NCBI GenBank assembly: GCA_037953745.1
Contig: JBAKBP010007416.1
Span: 36,186 to 100,185, forward strand
DNA length: 64,000 bases
Direction: 5' to 3'
Origin: Lithodes maja
Lineage: Eukaryota > Arthropoda > Malacostraca > Decapoda > Lithodidae
Position 1 is the first letter of the stretch. Each line of letters opens with the position of its first letter. The notes beneath the pieces were generated by a model, which was not told the origin of the DNA, searched no databases, and was given only the letters and a program-made list of their open reading frames with translations. The position numbers were made by a program, and so were the translations under genes. Below are positions 55,991 through 64,000 of the stretch, one piece after another.

Positions 55991-57301
55991 CTGCCTGATC
56001 AGTGGAAGCTAGCCAACGTAACACCGATATTAAAAAAAGGCAGCAAATCTCTACCCAGTAACTATCTTCCAATTAGCTTAACCTCAGTTGTATGTAAAAT
56101 GCTAGAAACGGTCATGAGAGACAGACTCGTAAATCACTTAGAGGAAAATAAAATACTTAAAGTTACTCAACACGGCTTTCGTAAAAAACGTTCCTGTTTA
56201 ACAAACCTCTTAGACTTCTTCCACGATATCCTCAACCTCTACGATGAGAGTAAAGCTGTAGATATTATATACCTTGATTTTCATAAGGCATTTGACAAAG
56301 TTCCCCACAAATGTTTGCTGCTAAAACTAAAAGCGCATAGAATACAAGACGGTGTGTTGAAATGGATAGAAAATTGGCCCAGCGACAGAAAGCAAAGAGT
56401 AGTCATAAACGGTAAGGCATCTAAATGGACCAATGTAAGTAGCGGGGTACCCCAGGGATCGGTACTAGGACCAATTATCTTTCTAATTTACATCAACGAC
56501 ATAGATGAGGGTCTCACCTGTACAATCTCAAAATTTGCTGACGATACAAAAATTGCAAATAAGTTGACAATATGCAACACAATCTAGATAAATTGTCACA
56601 TTGGGCCCAAATTTGGCAAATGAGTTTCAATGCGGATAAATGTAAAGTACTACATATCGGATACCTAAATGAGAAAGCAGACTATTCGATGAATGGCACT
56701 CGGCTTAAGAATGTAAACAGAGAAACCGATCTGGGAGTAACAATATCGAGTAACCTAAAACCGAGTCAACAATGTTCAGAAGTTGTTAAGAAGGCAAACA
56801 AAATAATTGGCTTTATAGGCAGGTCATTTGAGCATAAATCCAAAGAAGTTATCCTAACCCTTTACAATTCCTTAGTCCGCCCTCTTCTGGAATACTGCGT
56901 TCAATCCTGGTGCCCTTATTACCAAAAAGATATAAACAAGCTAGAACGAGTTCAACGTAGAGGTACCAAAATGATACCTAGCCTAAAGAACAAACCATAC
57001 GAAGAGCGTCTTAGAGAATTAAATCTATTTCCTTTAACCCAGCGCAGATTAAGAGGTGACTTAATTCAAGTGTTCAAAATCATCAAAGGCATCGACAATA
57101 TGAACTGTAGTAAGTACTTCACTATCGACCAATCTAATTACACGCGGGGAAACGGTTGCAAAATTATTGGTAAATCTTTTAACTCACACGAATCTAAGAA
57201 TTTCTTCTTCAATCGAGTTTTCAACTTGTGGAATGGGCTTCCCTGAGACGTTATAGACTGCAGCACCGTTGATTCATTTAAACTCCGCATAGGCAAATAT
57301 C
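55991..57301 (+). pseudogene. CR1 copy D reverse transcriptase
   Basis: Two open stretches (to 56587 and from 56572) cover RT from NVTPILKKGSKSLPSNYLPI through FADDTKIAN and NLWNGLP. A small deletion near 56560 removes the residues between IAN and DDMQHNL seen in the other copies and shifts the frame. A TGA at 57244-57246 ends the last part early. No endonuclease part. Confidence 0.9.
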
Positions 57302-57571
57302 TCGCATCAAACCCGCGACTGACTGCGTTTGTAAATGAATAACTTTATTTTATCCTCCCCTCAGTTACTAACCCATATGTCCCCTACTAACTTCCTAGTC
57401 CTTCCACGGACATTAGTTCCAGGGCAGTAGTTCCCTTTCCAATCTTCCCTTACCCCCTCTAAACCACTGTTTGGACACTTGATCCTCAGTGTTTTGGAGG
57501 ACAAGCAGCCTAGAAGGGTCACTATACCTGTTGTTGCTTGATTTCCTTTGTACTCCTTTGTACTCCTTTGT
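55991..57571 (+). mobile_element. CR1 copy D, 5' truncated
   Basis: Starts within RT at CTGCCTGATCAGTGG and runs to a 3' tail of CTTTGTACTC decamers (57547-57571). The 3' UTR (57250-57546) matches those of copies B and C. Confidence 0.92.
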
Positions 57572-58081
57572 GATGATGATTTCCGTGGAGCGAATTTTTC
57601 CGCGATGTTGACAATATCAGAGCTTTTCAGACTAATTTCGTCTGACGTCACAACAATAACATTGATCTGACGTCTCCTTATTGTTTTCGGAGGTGCGGTG
57701 ACGCAACGATCGGCTTTGTTTACATGCGTCGGACGCACGGCATTCAGACCAAGCTTAATTGGCTTTGAAGCTTACGGATTTTAACCTTTTCACGTTCTTG
57801 ACGCAATTTTGAGCCTATTAGGGATACTTTAAAGCCTTTGTTACCATCAGGGGTATTTAGAAACCTTTAGTTTAGTTACTTCAACCTCTGCAGTTGTCTT
57901 TGAGTTAGCTGTGGGCAGAAAACTAATTTTGGAGAGGTAATTATAAGAGTGAGAGAACTCTATTTAGTATTACTAATTTGGCAACCTCTGCGTCATATGG
58001 TCGTGAGAGGGTTAATAGGACACCCGGGTACCGGCCCATCTGCCGCGGTGTCCTTATATAATGCTGCCCGGGTAGGAAGGG
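57572..58081. repeat. Truncated TTAA family 2 copy
   Basis: TGTTTTCGGAGGTGCGGTGA, GATCGGCTTTGTTTACATG and GACGCACGGCATTCAGACCA (57680-57760) are nearly identical to 59210-59281 inside the MITE at 58896-59378. The left part is replaced by CR1 copy D's tail. A TTAA is present at the right (58082-58085), after GGGTAGGAAGGG. Confidence 0.65.
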
Positions 58082-58085
58082 TTAA

Positions 58086-58571
58086 GAAGGATATGTAGTA
58101 GTAAAAATGGGTATAAGGGGTAGTAATTGTTTGTTGGGCTATATATTTAATTATATTTTAGTTTCCTTGGTAGACGTCCATCAAGCTTAGAAAAGCATTC
58201 CCTGGACCACCTTTCAAGATAAATTTGTAAATTTTTCGGTAGAAAAATGTCCCGGCCGAAGACCGATTCCATCTAAAATTAGAGGTTCGCTATCAATCAC
58301 CAGGAAAACATCGACACCCAAAGGGCTCGAAAGGTCTTAATATTGAATAAACAGTGAGGCAAAATGTCTCAAATCGCCAAGCTAACGGAACGAACTCATA
58401 AAACCTCAAAACTAATATGCCAAAAATGAGGGAGAAGGGGGTTCGGGAAAAACAAGTAGTAATGAGATAGTTCAAAGCCTGTTAATTGGCGGAGGCCCTA
58501 TTAAGACTGAATAGGATCGTCCAATAGCAACCAGAGTAAAGTTAAAACAACGTCGCTGGTACAGAAGGGGT
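58086..58571. mobile_element. TTAA-bounded composite repeat
   Basis: Bounded by TTAA at 58082-58085 and about 58572-58575 (GGTACAGAAGGGGTTAA). The ends resemble the foldback-type MITE at 61759-61964 (GTGGTACAGAATGGGTTAA). Its middle (58150-58330) contains an inverted copy of the module found at 59545-59700, recognisable by GAAAAATGTCCCGGCCGAAG. Probably one TTAA element nested in another. Confidence 0.55.
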
Positions 58572-58624
58572 TAATAAACATTTTGAACTGGCAATTATTC
58601 ATTATCAATGAAGAACAGTATATA

Positions 58625-58625
<1 letters not shown>

Positions 58626-58655
<30 letters not shown>

Positions 58656-58679
58656 TGTATGTATGTATGTATGTATGTA
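58626..58679. repeat. (ATGT)n microsatellite
   Basis: About 13 tetranucleotide units. It forms the tail of the minus-strand retroposon at 58700-58891. Confidence 0.95.
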
Positions 58680-58891
58680 CTTAGGTACATTCCCCACATT
58701 TCCTATTTGAATTTTTTCTGGCGGTGGCCGACTCAAGACAGAGCCCGAATAGGGACAACACAACAGAAAACAATGAACACACAAAAACAAAATACGCATT
58801 CACACACACCTAGGTGACACAGAAGAGTCAGTCACCAAGGTCCCTCCAGCACTCCCCCGGCCCCCGACCACCCGGATAGGAAATCGAGTGC
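58680..58891 (-). repeat. Tetranucleotide-tailed retroposon, inverted copy
   Basis: Inverse of 255-475 with substitutions: GCCGACTCAAGACAG near 58727, CACTCCCCCGGCCCCCGACC near 58850 and CACCTAGGTGAC near 58807. The tail is the adjacent (ATGT)n repeat. A TTAA MITE begins at its end. Confidence 0.75.
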
Positions 58892-58895
58892 TTAA

Positions 58896-59378
58896 CCCTC
58901 CTGGCCCGGGCAGGCTCTCAAAATGACAGTGTGGGCTACCCGGGTGATCTGGCCGAAAAACGTCTAGGCCTAGGCTACCGTATTTTTGTTTAGTTTAACT
59001 GCTAGAAATTTCCCACACATCTAGAAATGTAGTGCGGTTTCCTCCAATCTGTAGACTGGCGTTGAGTAGAGCTCTCTATGTCAACTGGTTCAGTTGTGAT
59101 GACGATTTCAGTGGAGAGCACTTGCAGGCGATGTTAGCAATATGACGATCTTTTCACTACTGAAACAACGACATACAGACATACAATAACAAACGAGTCT
59201 TCTCTTTCTTGTTTTCGGAGGTGCGGTGACGTAACGATCGGCTTTGTTTACATGTGTCGGACGCACGGCATTCAGACCAAGCTGAATAGGCTTTCAAGCT
59301 TACAGATTTTAAAATGATAACCGGGCACCTGCCCTTAATTCGTGGTGTCATTTTAAAATGACAACCGGGCCAGGAGGG
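58896..59378. mobile_element. 483-bp TTAA MITE, family 2
   Basis: Flanked by TTAA at 58892-58895 and 59379-59382. Perfect 14-bp inverted ends CCCTCCTGGCCCGG. The interior is shared with 57572-57780 and in part with 51701-51890. No coding sequence. Confidence 0.88.
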
Positions 59379-59393
59379 TTAAGGTGAGGTTAA

Positions 59394-59778
59394 GGGGAGA
59401 TAGGTTGTTTTCTGGTCCCCTTTCTCCTCGTGTTAAGCCCCCTTTGGTTTAAGATTATAAGACGTTCGGCCCAATAGTTTGTCAATTTTAAAACCTTTCG
59501 CCCCAGTTCGTTGTAAATTATAAAACCTTTCTTGACATTTAGGTGTCTATTATTTCCTGGCGATCGATAGCGAGCCTGAAATTTTAAGAGGAACCGGCCT
59601 TCGGCCGGGAAATTTTTCTACCGAAAAATGTACACATTTATCTTGAAGGGGGGTCTAGGGGGTGTTTTTCTAAGCTTAATGGAGGTCTAGAGTGAAAACT
59701 AAGACATAAAGGAATACATGAATTAATAGACCAACAAAAACAAAATAAGACAAGAGTAATAATACGGTCCTTCTCCCC
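59394..59778. mobile_element. 385-bp TTAA MITE, family 3
   Basis: Flanked by TTAA at 59390-59393 and 59779-59782, with short inverted ends GGGGAGA. It contains the palindrome CCGGCCTTCGGCCGG and the module GGCGATCGATAGCGAGCCTG...GGTCTAGGGGGTG. Copies of that module, in either orientation, occur near 58150, 60490, 61390 and 62945. Confidence 0.75.
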
Positions 59779-59989
59779 TTAATATATAAACCAAAATCCT
59801 GCGCTCGCCTCGATTACTAGGCTATTACGAGGACTTTGTAGGGACATATACTGGTAAGGGGAGGCAGTTGGTTTTACGAATCCTCCTCCTCCTTCATGAT
59901 TAGCCCTATTAGTTATGAGATTACAGGACATTTACCATATTAGTTTGGCGATTTTCTGAACTTTTGCCCCATTTTTTTGCCAATATTAA

Positions 59990-60467
59990 CGCTTGTTTGG
60001 CGGGGCCCGACTTAAGGCGGTCTAGAGAACCATGGACAAAAGAGCGGGGCCCGCCTTAAGTCGGTGGCGATGTTGAGCACATAATTGGCTCTGAGAGAGA
60101 GTCCGAGCGGTGGGAGGATCGTAGGTTGACTCTGACCGTTCGGCACGGCTCCCGCGCCGGCACTGGCCCCACCTCCACACACATCCACACCCAGTGCCTC
60201 GCTAGACAGGGAATTATGTAAGGAAATTACCATATTTTATAGATTTTTCCTTCGTGTTGCACGATCGTTGCAAGACAACCTGTGATCGTAGAAGGATGGT
60301 TCAGGTGTCACTGGAAAGCTCAATTACCGCCCTTTCACGGATACATACTTGTATTATGCTCTGGCTCTTGTTTATGCATGAAAAAGAGCACGGAAATAAG
60401 CTCGTTTAGGGTAAAACTACCCGCTTGGCAGGTAGTAGAAGTTACAGACCTAGTCGCTCGAGGAGTG
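59990..60467. mobile_element. TTAA-bounded MITE, family 1, copy 3
   Basis: 478-bp block flanked by TTAA at 59986-59989 and 60468-60471, homologous to 4099-4577 and 5847-6302. The left end carries two inverted GGGCCCG(A/C)CTTAAG motifs. Short frames in it are not genes. Confidence 0.85.
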
Positions 60468-60471
60468 TTAA

Positions 60472-60838
60472 GACATTCCGTGCCATCTAGATGTCAATTT
60501 TGTTCCTGGCGAGCGATAGCGAGCTTGTATTTGAAGAGGAATCTGCCTTCGGCCGGGACATTGTTCTACCGAAAAATGTACATATTTATATCGAAGGGGG
60601 GGTCTTGGGAGTGTTTTTTAAAAGTTTGATAGAGTTTTAGAAAACAACCTAAACCCCTTCCTTAAACCCTTGAGCCGAACCAGTAAATTATGCTGCACAA
60701 TACTGTCCTTAATTGTGAAACTTAGTAGTAATATGTTGCAGAGGCAGAGTAGTTTCGAAGTTTGTTATTAAGTATCGAGATATCAGCTGCTAAAGTATTC
60801 ACATTTTCACCAGGTGACACACACACACGCACACGCAC

Positions 60839-60869
<31 letters not shown>

Positions 60870-60927
60870 CCCACCAAAGGGATACATACGTTGGAGAATT
60901 GGTAACTTTTAACACATTAGTTCGCTA
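60472..60927. other. Family 3 module and (CA)n; no gene
   Basis: 60490-60640 matches the family 3 module (GGCGAGCGATAGCGAGC, CTTCGGCCGGGACATTGTTC). (CA)n lies at 60817-60871. No gene. Confidence 0.65.
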
Positions 60928-61137
60928 TAGTCCGTTCATTCTAGGTTGGGCAGAAATCGTAACCTCTAACCTCATTAACTCAATAAGGGCTAGAGCAAAT
61001 GAGCAGTCAATTTATAAACATATTCCCTAGCCAAGTCTTCCTAATTGGTAGAAACATTAGCTCGATTACTCTAGTCCTTTTTGAGTTATGAGAGGTTAGA
61101 GGTTACGATTTCTGCCCAACCTAGAATGAACAGACTA
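60928..61137. mobile_element. 210-bp MITE with ~68-bp inverted ends
   Basis: TAGTCCGTTCATTCTAGGTT at 60928 and its inverse ending at 61137 match over about 68 bp with few differences, leaving a ~75-bp centre. TA borders both edges. The structure fits a TA-targeting foldback MITE; no transposase source is visible in the window. Confidence 0.85.
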
Positions 61138-61758
61138 CAGTATCGGTAACTATATTTATTTATTTCCACAATGTTCCCATCTTTTCCAATATGATCTGTC
61201 AAGAAGATATATCACAAAATATCACGTTTATTATTTTAGGATTAATAGCCCTTGACATATCGACGGACGTAAAGCAAATACTAATCTTGCGTGAAATTAC
61301 TGCGATACTTGGTTAATCAGTTTCCAGACACAGTGTTTTGACACTCGTTTATTTTTAGGTCGATATTTTCATGTATTTATTATGTTTCTGGTGTTCTCCC
61401 TTGACCTCCATCAAACTTAAAAACACATCCATTATATCCCCCTTCTAGATTTATTTGTACATTTTGTTTCGGTAGAAAAAGCCAGTTCTTCCAAAATTAC
61501 AGGCTCACTATCGTTCGCCAGGAAAAAAATCGACACCTAAATTGGACGAAAGGTCTTAATATTGACAAAAAAATGGGACGAAATGGTTTATAATCGCCAA
61601 ACTAATGGGGCAAACATCTTATAATCTGAAAACTAATGGGGCTAAACATGAGGAAGTAGGGGGACCAGAAAAACGGCCCATCTCCCCTTAATTGGTCAAT
61701 CAGTTTCCAGACACACTGTTTTGACGCTCGTTAAAACTAATTAAGATCTGCATGTTAA
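61138..61758. repeat. Family 3 inverted copy with flanking 42-bp direct repeat
   Basis: TCAGTTTCCAGACACAGTGT at about 61317 recurs as TCAGTTTCCAGACACACTGT at about 61699, with both flanks similar for about 42 bp. Between them lies an inverted family 3 module ending CCATCTCCCC at a TTAA (61688-61691). No gene. Confidence 0.65.
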
Positions 61759-61964
61759 CACTTTCTTTACCGGCGACGTTTTTTATAACTGATTTCAGCT
61801 ACAATTAGACGATTTTATGAAGCTTAGGAAGGGTATGTGGTAGCTAAAAGGATTAATTGGGATAGTCTGTAGCCCTTTAATGGGTAGACGTCCTTCTTAA
61901 GCTGAATAAACTCGTCTAATAATTGGCAGAATATAATTAAAAAGACATCGTGGTACAGAATGGG
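61759..61964. mobile_element. 206-bp TTAA foldback MITE
   Basis: Flanked by TTAA at 61755-61758 and 61965-61968. TTAGACGATTTTATGAAGCT and its degenerate inverse (AGCTGAATAAACTCGTCTAA) make it nearly palindromic. Related sequence is seen at 63455-63630, 58086 and 54510. Confidence 0.75.
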
Positions 61965-61968
61965 TTAA

Positions 61969-62745
61969 CACATTCATTATGATGACGCATATTGTGGTCA
62001 TATTATGGCTTTCATTGGGCGTTTGTATTCAACTTAGGAAGGACCTCTAAATCGAATAGGTTAAAGTATAAAACTTGAAAACGAACTCAAAAGTTACTGT
62101 TCAAATTAATTATCACGAACTCATTTACATTAAAAACTATCGAAACGACAACACACTAAACTAAATCTATATCTAAAAGATATCTCAGTTTAACCCTCTG
62201 ACGATCACAGACCCTTCCCATGCCGCATAAAATCGTCTAAGGATAGCAGGAATAACATCAATAAACGCGTTATCGTATACTGGCTACCCCCACATGATTG
62301 TATTCAGTTCAGCAAGGACCGGAATTATTATTAGATGTGATGCATATGTCGGGGAAGAGATAATGGAGAGAAAGGAGACGATAATGAGGTGGAAGGGTAA
62401 TACAAAGAGAAGTGAAGAAGAAGATGGTGTATGGAAGAAGAAGAAGAGGGCAGTAATAGGAAATAATAATACGATACTGGAGAGAAGACGATGAAGATTG
62501 AGAAGAATAAGCTAGAAAAAAGGCTTGAAGCAGAAAATTAAACAATAATAATAATTTATAAATATCGAAATTGAAAATCCCATCCCAAATTGAAAGCAGG
62601 AAAAAGGCAAAGCTAGTATCAGAGAATAAGAACTATATCAAGGGGGCAAAATAATGCTGTTGAGACGAACACAATCATAGAAGAAACACGAGGAATATAA
62701 ATAGGAAAACATAGACATGAAGGAAAGTCAAACATGTAAGTAAAA
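61969..62745. other. Gap without gene
   Basis: AT- and purine-rich. A short frame at 62294-62494 is driven by GAA/AAG richness. A single decayed end of the 206-bp MITE family lies near 62190-62250. No gene supported. Confidence 0.5.
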
Positions 62746-62780
62746 CATAAGGGCAGGATAATAATTATCCTGCCCTTATG
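62746..62780. repeat. 35-bp near-perfect palindrome
   Basis: CATAAGGGCAGGATAAT and its inverse around a single central base. It is followed after 20 bp by the 16-bp minisatellite. Confidence 0.9.
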
Positions 62781-62800
62781 CAACTTACCAACTTACCTAC

Positions 62801-62864
62801 TTATGCCCTTACCAACTTATGCCCTTACCAACTTATGCCCTTACCAACTTATGCCCTTACCAAC
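62801..62864 (+). repeat. 16-bp minisatellite, four perfect units
   Basis: TTATGCCCTTACCAAC repeated four times without change, with a degenerate unit before it (62776-62800). The unit's TTATGCCCTTA overlaps the arm of the preceding palindrome. Confidence 0.95.
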
Positions 62865-62913
62865 AAATAAACCTTTCCCCCCTTAAATTATTTAAGGAGG
62901 GAAAGGTTTATTT
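62865..62913. repeat. 49-bp hairpin after minisatellite
   Basis: AAATAAACCTTTCC...CTTAAAT and its inverse ATTTAAG..GGAAAGGTTTATTT pair almost fully. Two TTAA sites lie in the stem/loop (62883-62886, 62892-62895), suggesting two abutting inverted element ends. Confidence 0.85.
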
Positions 62914-63450
62914 GATGGTCGATTATTTCATATAGTAACTATCTATTTAATTTCCTCCCTAGACCTCCATCAAACTTGAAACAAAAACATTCATTATATC
63001 CCACTTCTTGATAAATGTGTACATTTTTCGGTAGAACAATGTACCGCTTCTTCCAAAATTACAGGCTCACTATCGTTCGCCAGAAAAAAATCGACACCTA
63101 AATAGCACGAAAGGTCTTAATATTGACAAAGAAATGGGCGAAAGGTCTTAAAATCGACAAACTAATGGGGCAAACATCTTAAAGTCTGAAAACTAATGGG
63201 GCTAAACATGAGGGAGAAGGAGGTCTAGAAAAATTAACCATCTCCAAGGAGGAAATTGAGAACTGAAAGAATAACCTAAAGGAATGGTGGAAAGTGGCTT
63301 AGAAGAAAACCTGGAAGCAAATGGAAACAAAGACAATGAACGAACACAATGGTGATAAATAACAGAATCACAAAATAAAGATGAGACGGAGAGGAATGGA
63401 AACAATAAACAAACAACCACAAACAACGGTGATAATAACAGTAACACACA
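62914..63450. repeat. Family 3 inverted module and gap
   Basis: 62940-63240 matches the family 3 module (ACATTTTTCGGTAGAACAAT, CACTATCGTTCGCCAGAAAA). The rest is purine-rich with no gene. Confidence 0.6.
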
Positions 63451-63454
63451 TTAA

Positions 63455-63630
63455 CCCTTTGAAGATATATGACGCATTTTATACAGTTTAGGAAGGACAT
63501 GTGGGGAATATACAGGTAAAGTATATCTCAATTAACCCTCAGACTTCCATATACCGTTCCTAATATGAATACAATCGTCTAATAATACCAAGAAAACACA
63601 AAATAAATACATTGTTGGTTCTTGAAAGGG
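63455..63630. mobile_element. 176-bp TTAA MITE
   Basis: Flanked by TTAA at 63451-63454 and 63631-63634, with inverted ends CCCTTTGAAGA and CCCTTTCAAGA. Interior similar to the 206-bp MITE at 61759-61964. Confidence 0.75.
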
Positions 63631-63894
63631 TTAAGATGAGGGGGAGAGGAAAGAAACAGCAAACACACAAACACAAGTACCCCTTAGGATAGACAGGAGG
63701 GGGATGCTGCAAACACAAACTTTCCAAATTTCAACTTTGAGAAGAAATGCACCAAACTCGATCAAGAGATTGCACTTTACAACCCTCCACTTTTACACCT
63801 CTTCCATCACCACTTGTTTCCCTCTCCTTCAACTTGTTATTACTTACTCTGTCTCTTGCATTACTTCATCCATACCCTTACATTATACTTAATT

Positions 63895-64000
63895 CAGTCA
63901 GTCAGTCAGTCAGTAGCCAGCCCTTGCTCCCACAAGGGGTAGGGAGTGTCAGCAAGAAACACGAGAAAGGAAAAAAAGGTGACAGGAGCAGAACACATAT
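63895..64000 (-). repeat. (CAGT)n-tailed retroposon end, cut by window edge
   Basis: A short CAGT repeat (63895-63915) followed by GCCCTTGCTCCCACAAGGGG. Layout (simple tail, then conserved body on the minus strand) parallels 58626-58891. It continues beyond the window. Confidence 0.55.

Noticed and set aside
62801..62864. CRISPR-like array
   Set aside because: Units are 16 bp and directly adjacent without spacers, in a eukaryotic repeat context; it is a minisatellite.

Overview
The window looks like repeat-dominated nuclear DNA of an invertebrate, most likely an arthropod and possibly a decapod crustacean. That guess rests on the mix of Penelope-like, long-LTR Gypsy, BEL/Pao, CR1-like, L2-like, piggyBac, mariner and Academ-like elements; nothing diagnostic of a species was seen. 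I found no convincing single-copy host gene, no rRNA, no intact tRNA and no CRISPR array. Almost every long reading frame belongs to a transposable element, and most carry stops, frameshifts, deletions or nested insertions.

Layout. 1-8.8 kb: a tetranucleotide-tailed retroposon end, two minus-strand Penelope-like copies (RT plus GIY-YIG), two copies of a TTAA-bounded MITE and a 211-bp TA-flanked MITE. 9.05-20.84 kb: a Gypsy element with LTRs of about 2.65 kb (9051-11700 and 17918-20842), gag, protease/RT/RNase H, integrase and a proline-rich last ORF that runs into the 3' LTR. An (AAC)n-tailed SINE-like insertion lies inside pol, and a 1.48-kb long-TIR element lies inside the 3' LTR. 20.84-32.7 kb: a BEL/Pao element inserted in that LTR. 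It is split by a 5.6-kb piggyBac element at a TTAA in the gag zinc finger and by a 642-bp TTAA MITE in the integrase, and it lacks the RT catalytic core. 33.6-40.37 kb: an Academ-like transposon protein broken by a 616-bp piggyBac-derived MITE, a 3.3-kb L2-like LINE and a large internal deletion, then cut by a CR1 LINE.

40.37-44.58 kb: a CR1 copy that contains an L2-like fragment and a second, oppositely oriented CR1 copy flanked by a TCTAC duplication. 45.11-48.13 kb: a 3.0-kb foldback element with two 1.24-kb inverted arms, each carrying the XPG-like nuclease and Cys-rich C-terminus of an Academ-like protein, with 13-bp termini and a 3-bp target duplication. 48.3-51.7 kb: a nearly intact CR1 ORF2 on the minus strand. 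52.7-54.4 kb: a mariner-family transposase cut by an RT fragment. 56-57.6 kb: another CR1 copy. 57.6-64 kb: a mosaic of short TTAA-bounded elements, hairpins and microsatellites.

The order of nesting gives a relative history. Gypsy came before BEL, and BEL before its piggyBac and MITE insertions. The Academ-like gene came before its MITE, L2 and CR1 insertions. CR1 copy A came before CR1 copy B. The 'genes working together' here are parasites sharing sites, plus non-autonomous elements that borrow piggyBac-, mariner- and Academ-type machinery. The most notable object is the mobile 1.24-kb palindrome at 45113-48126.
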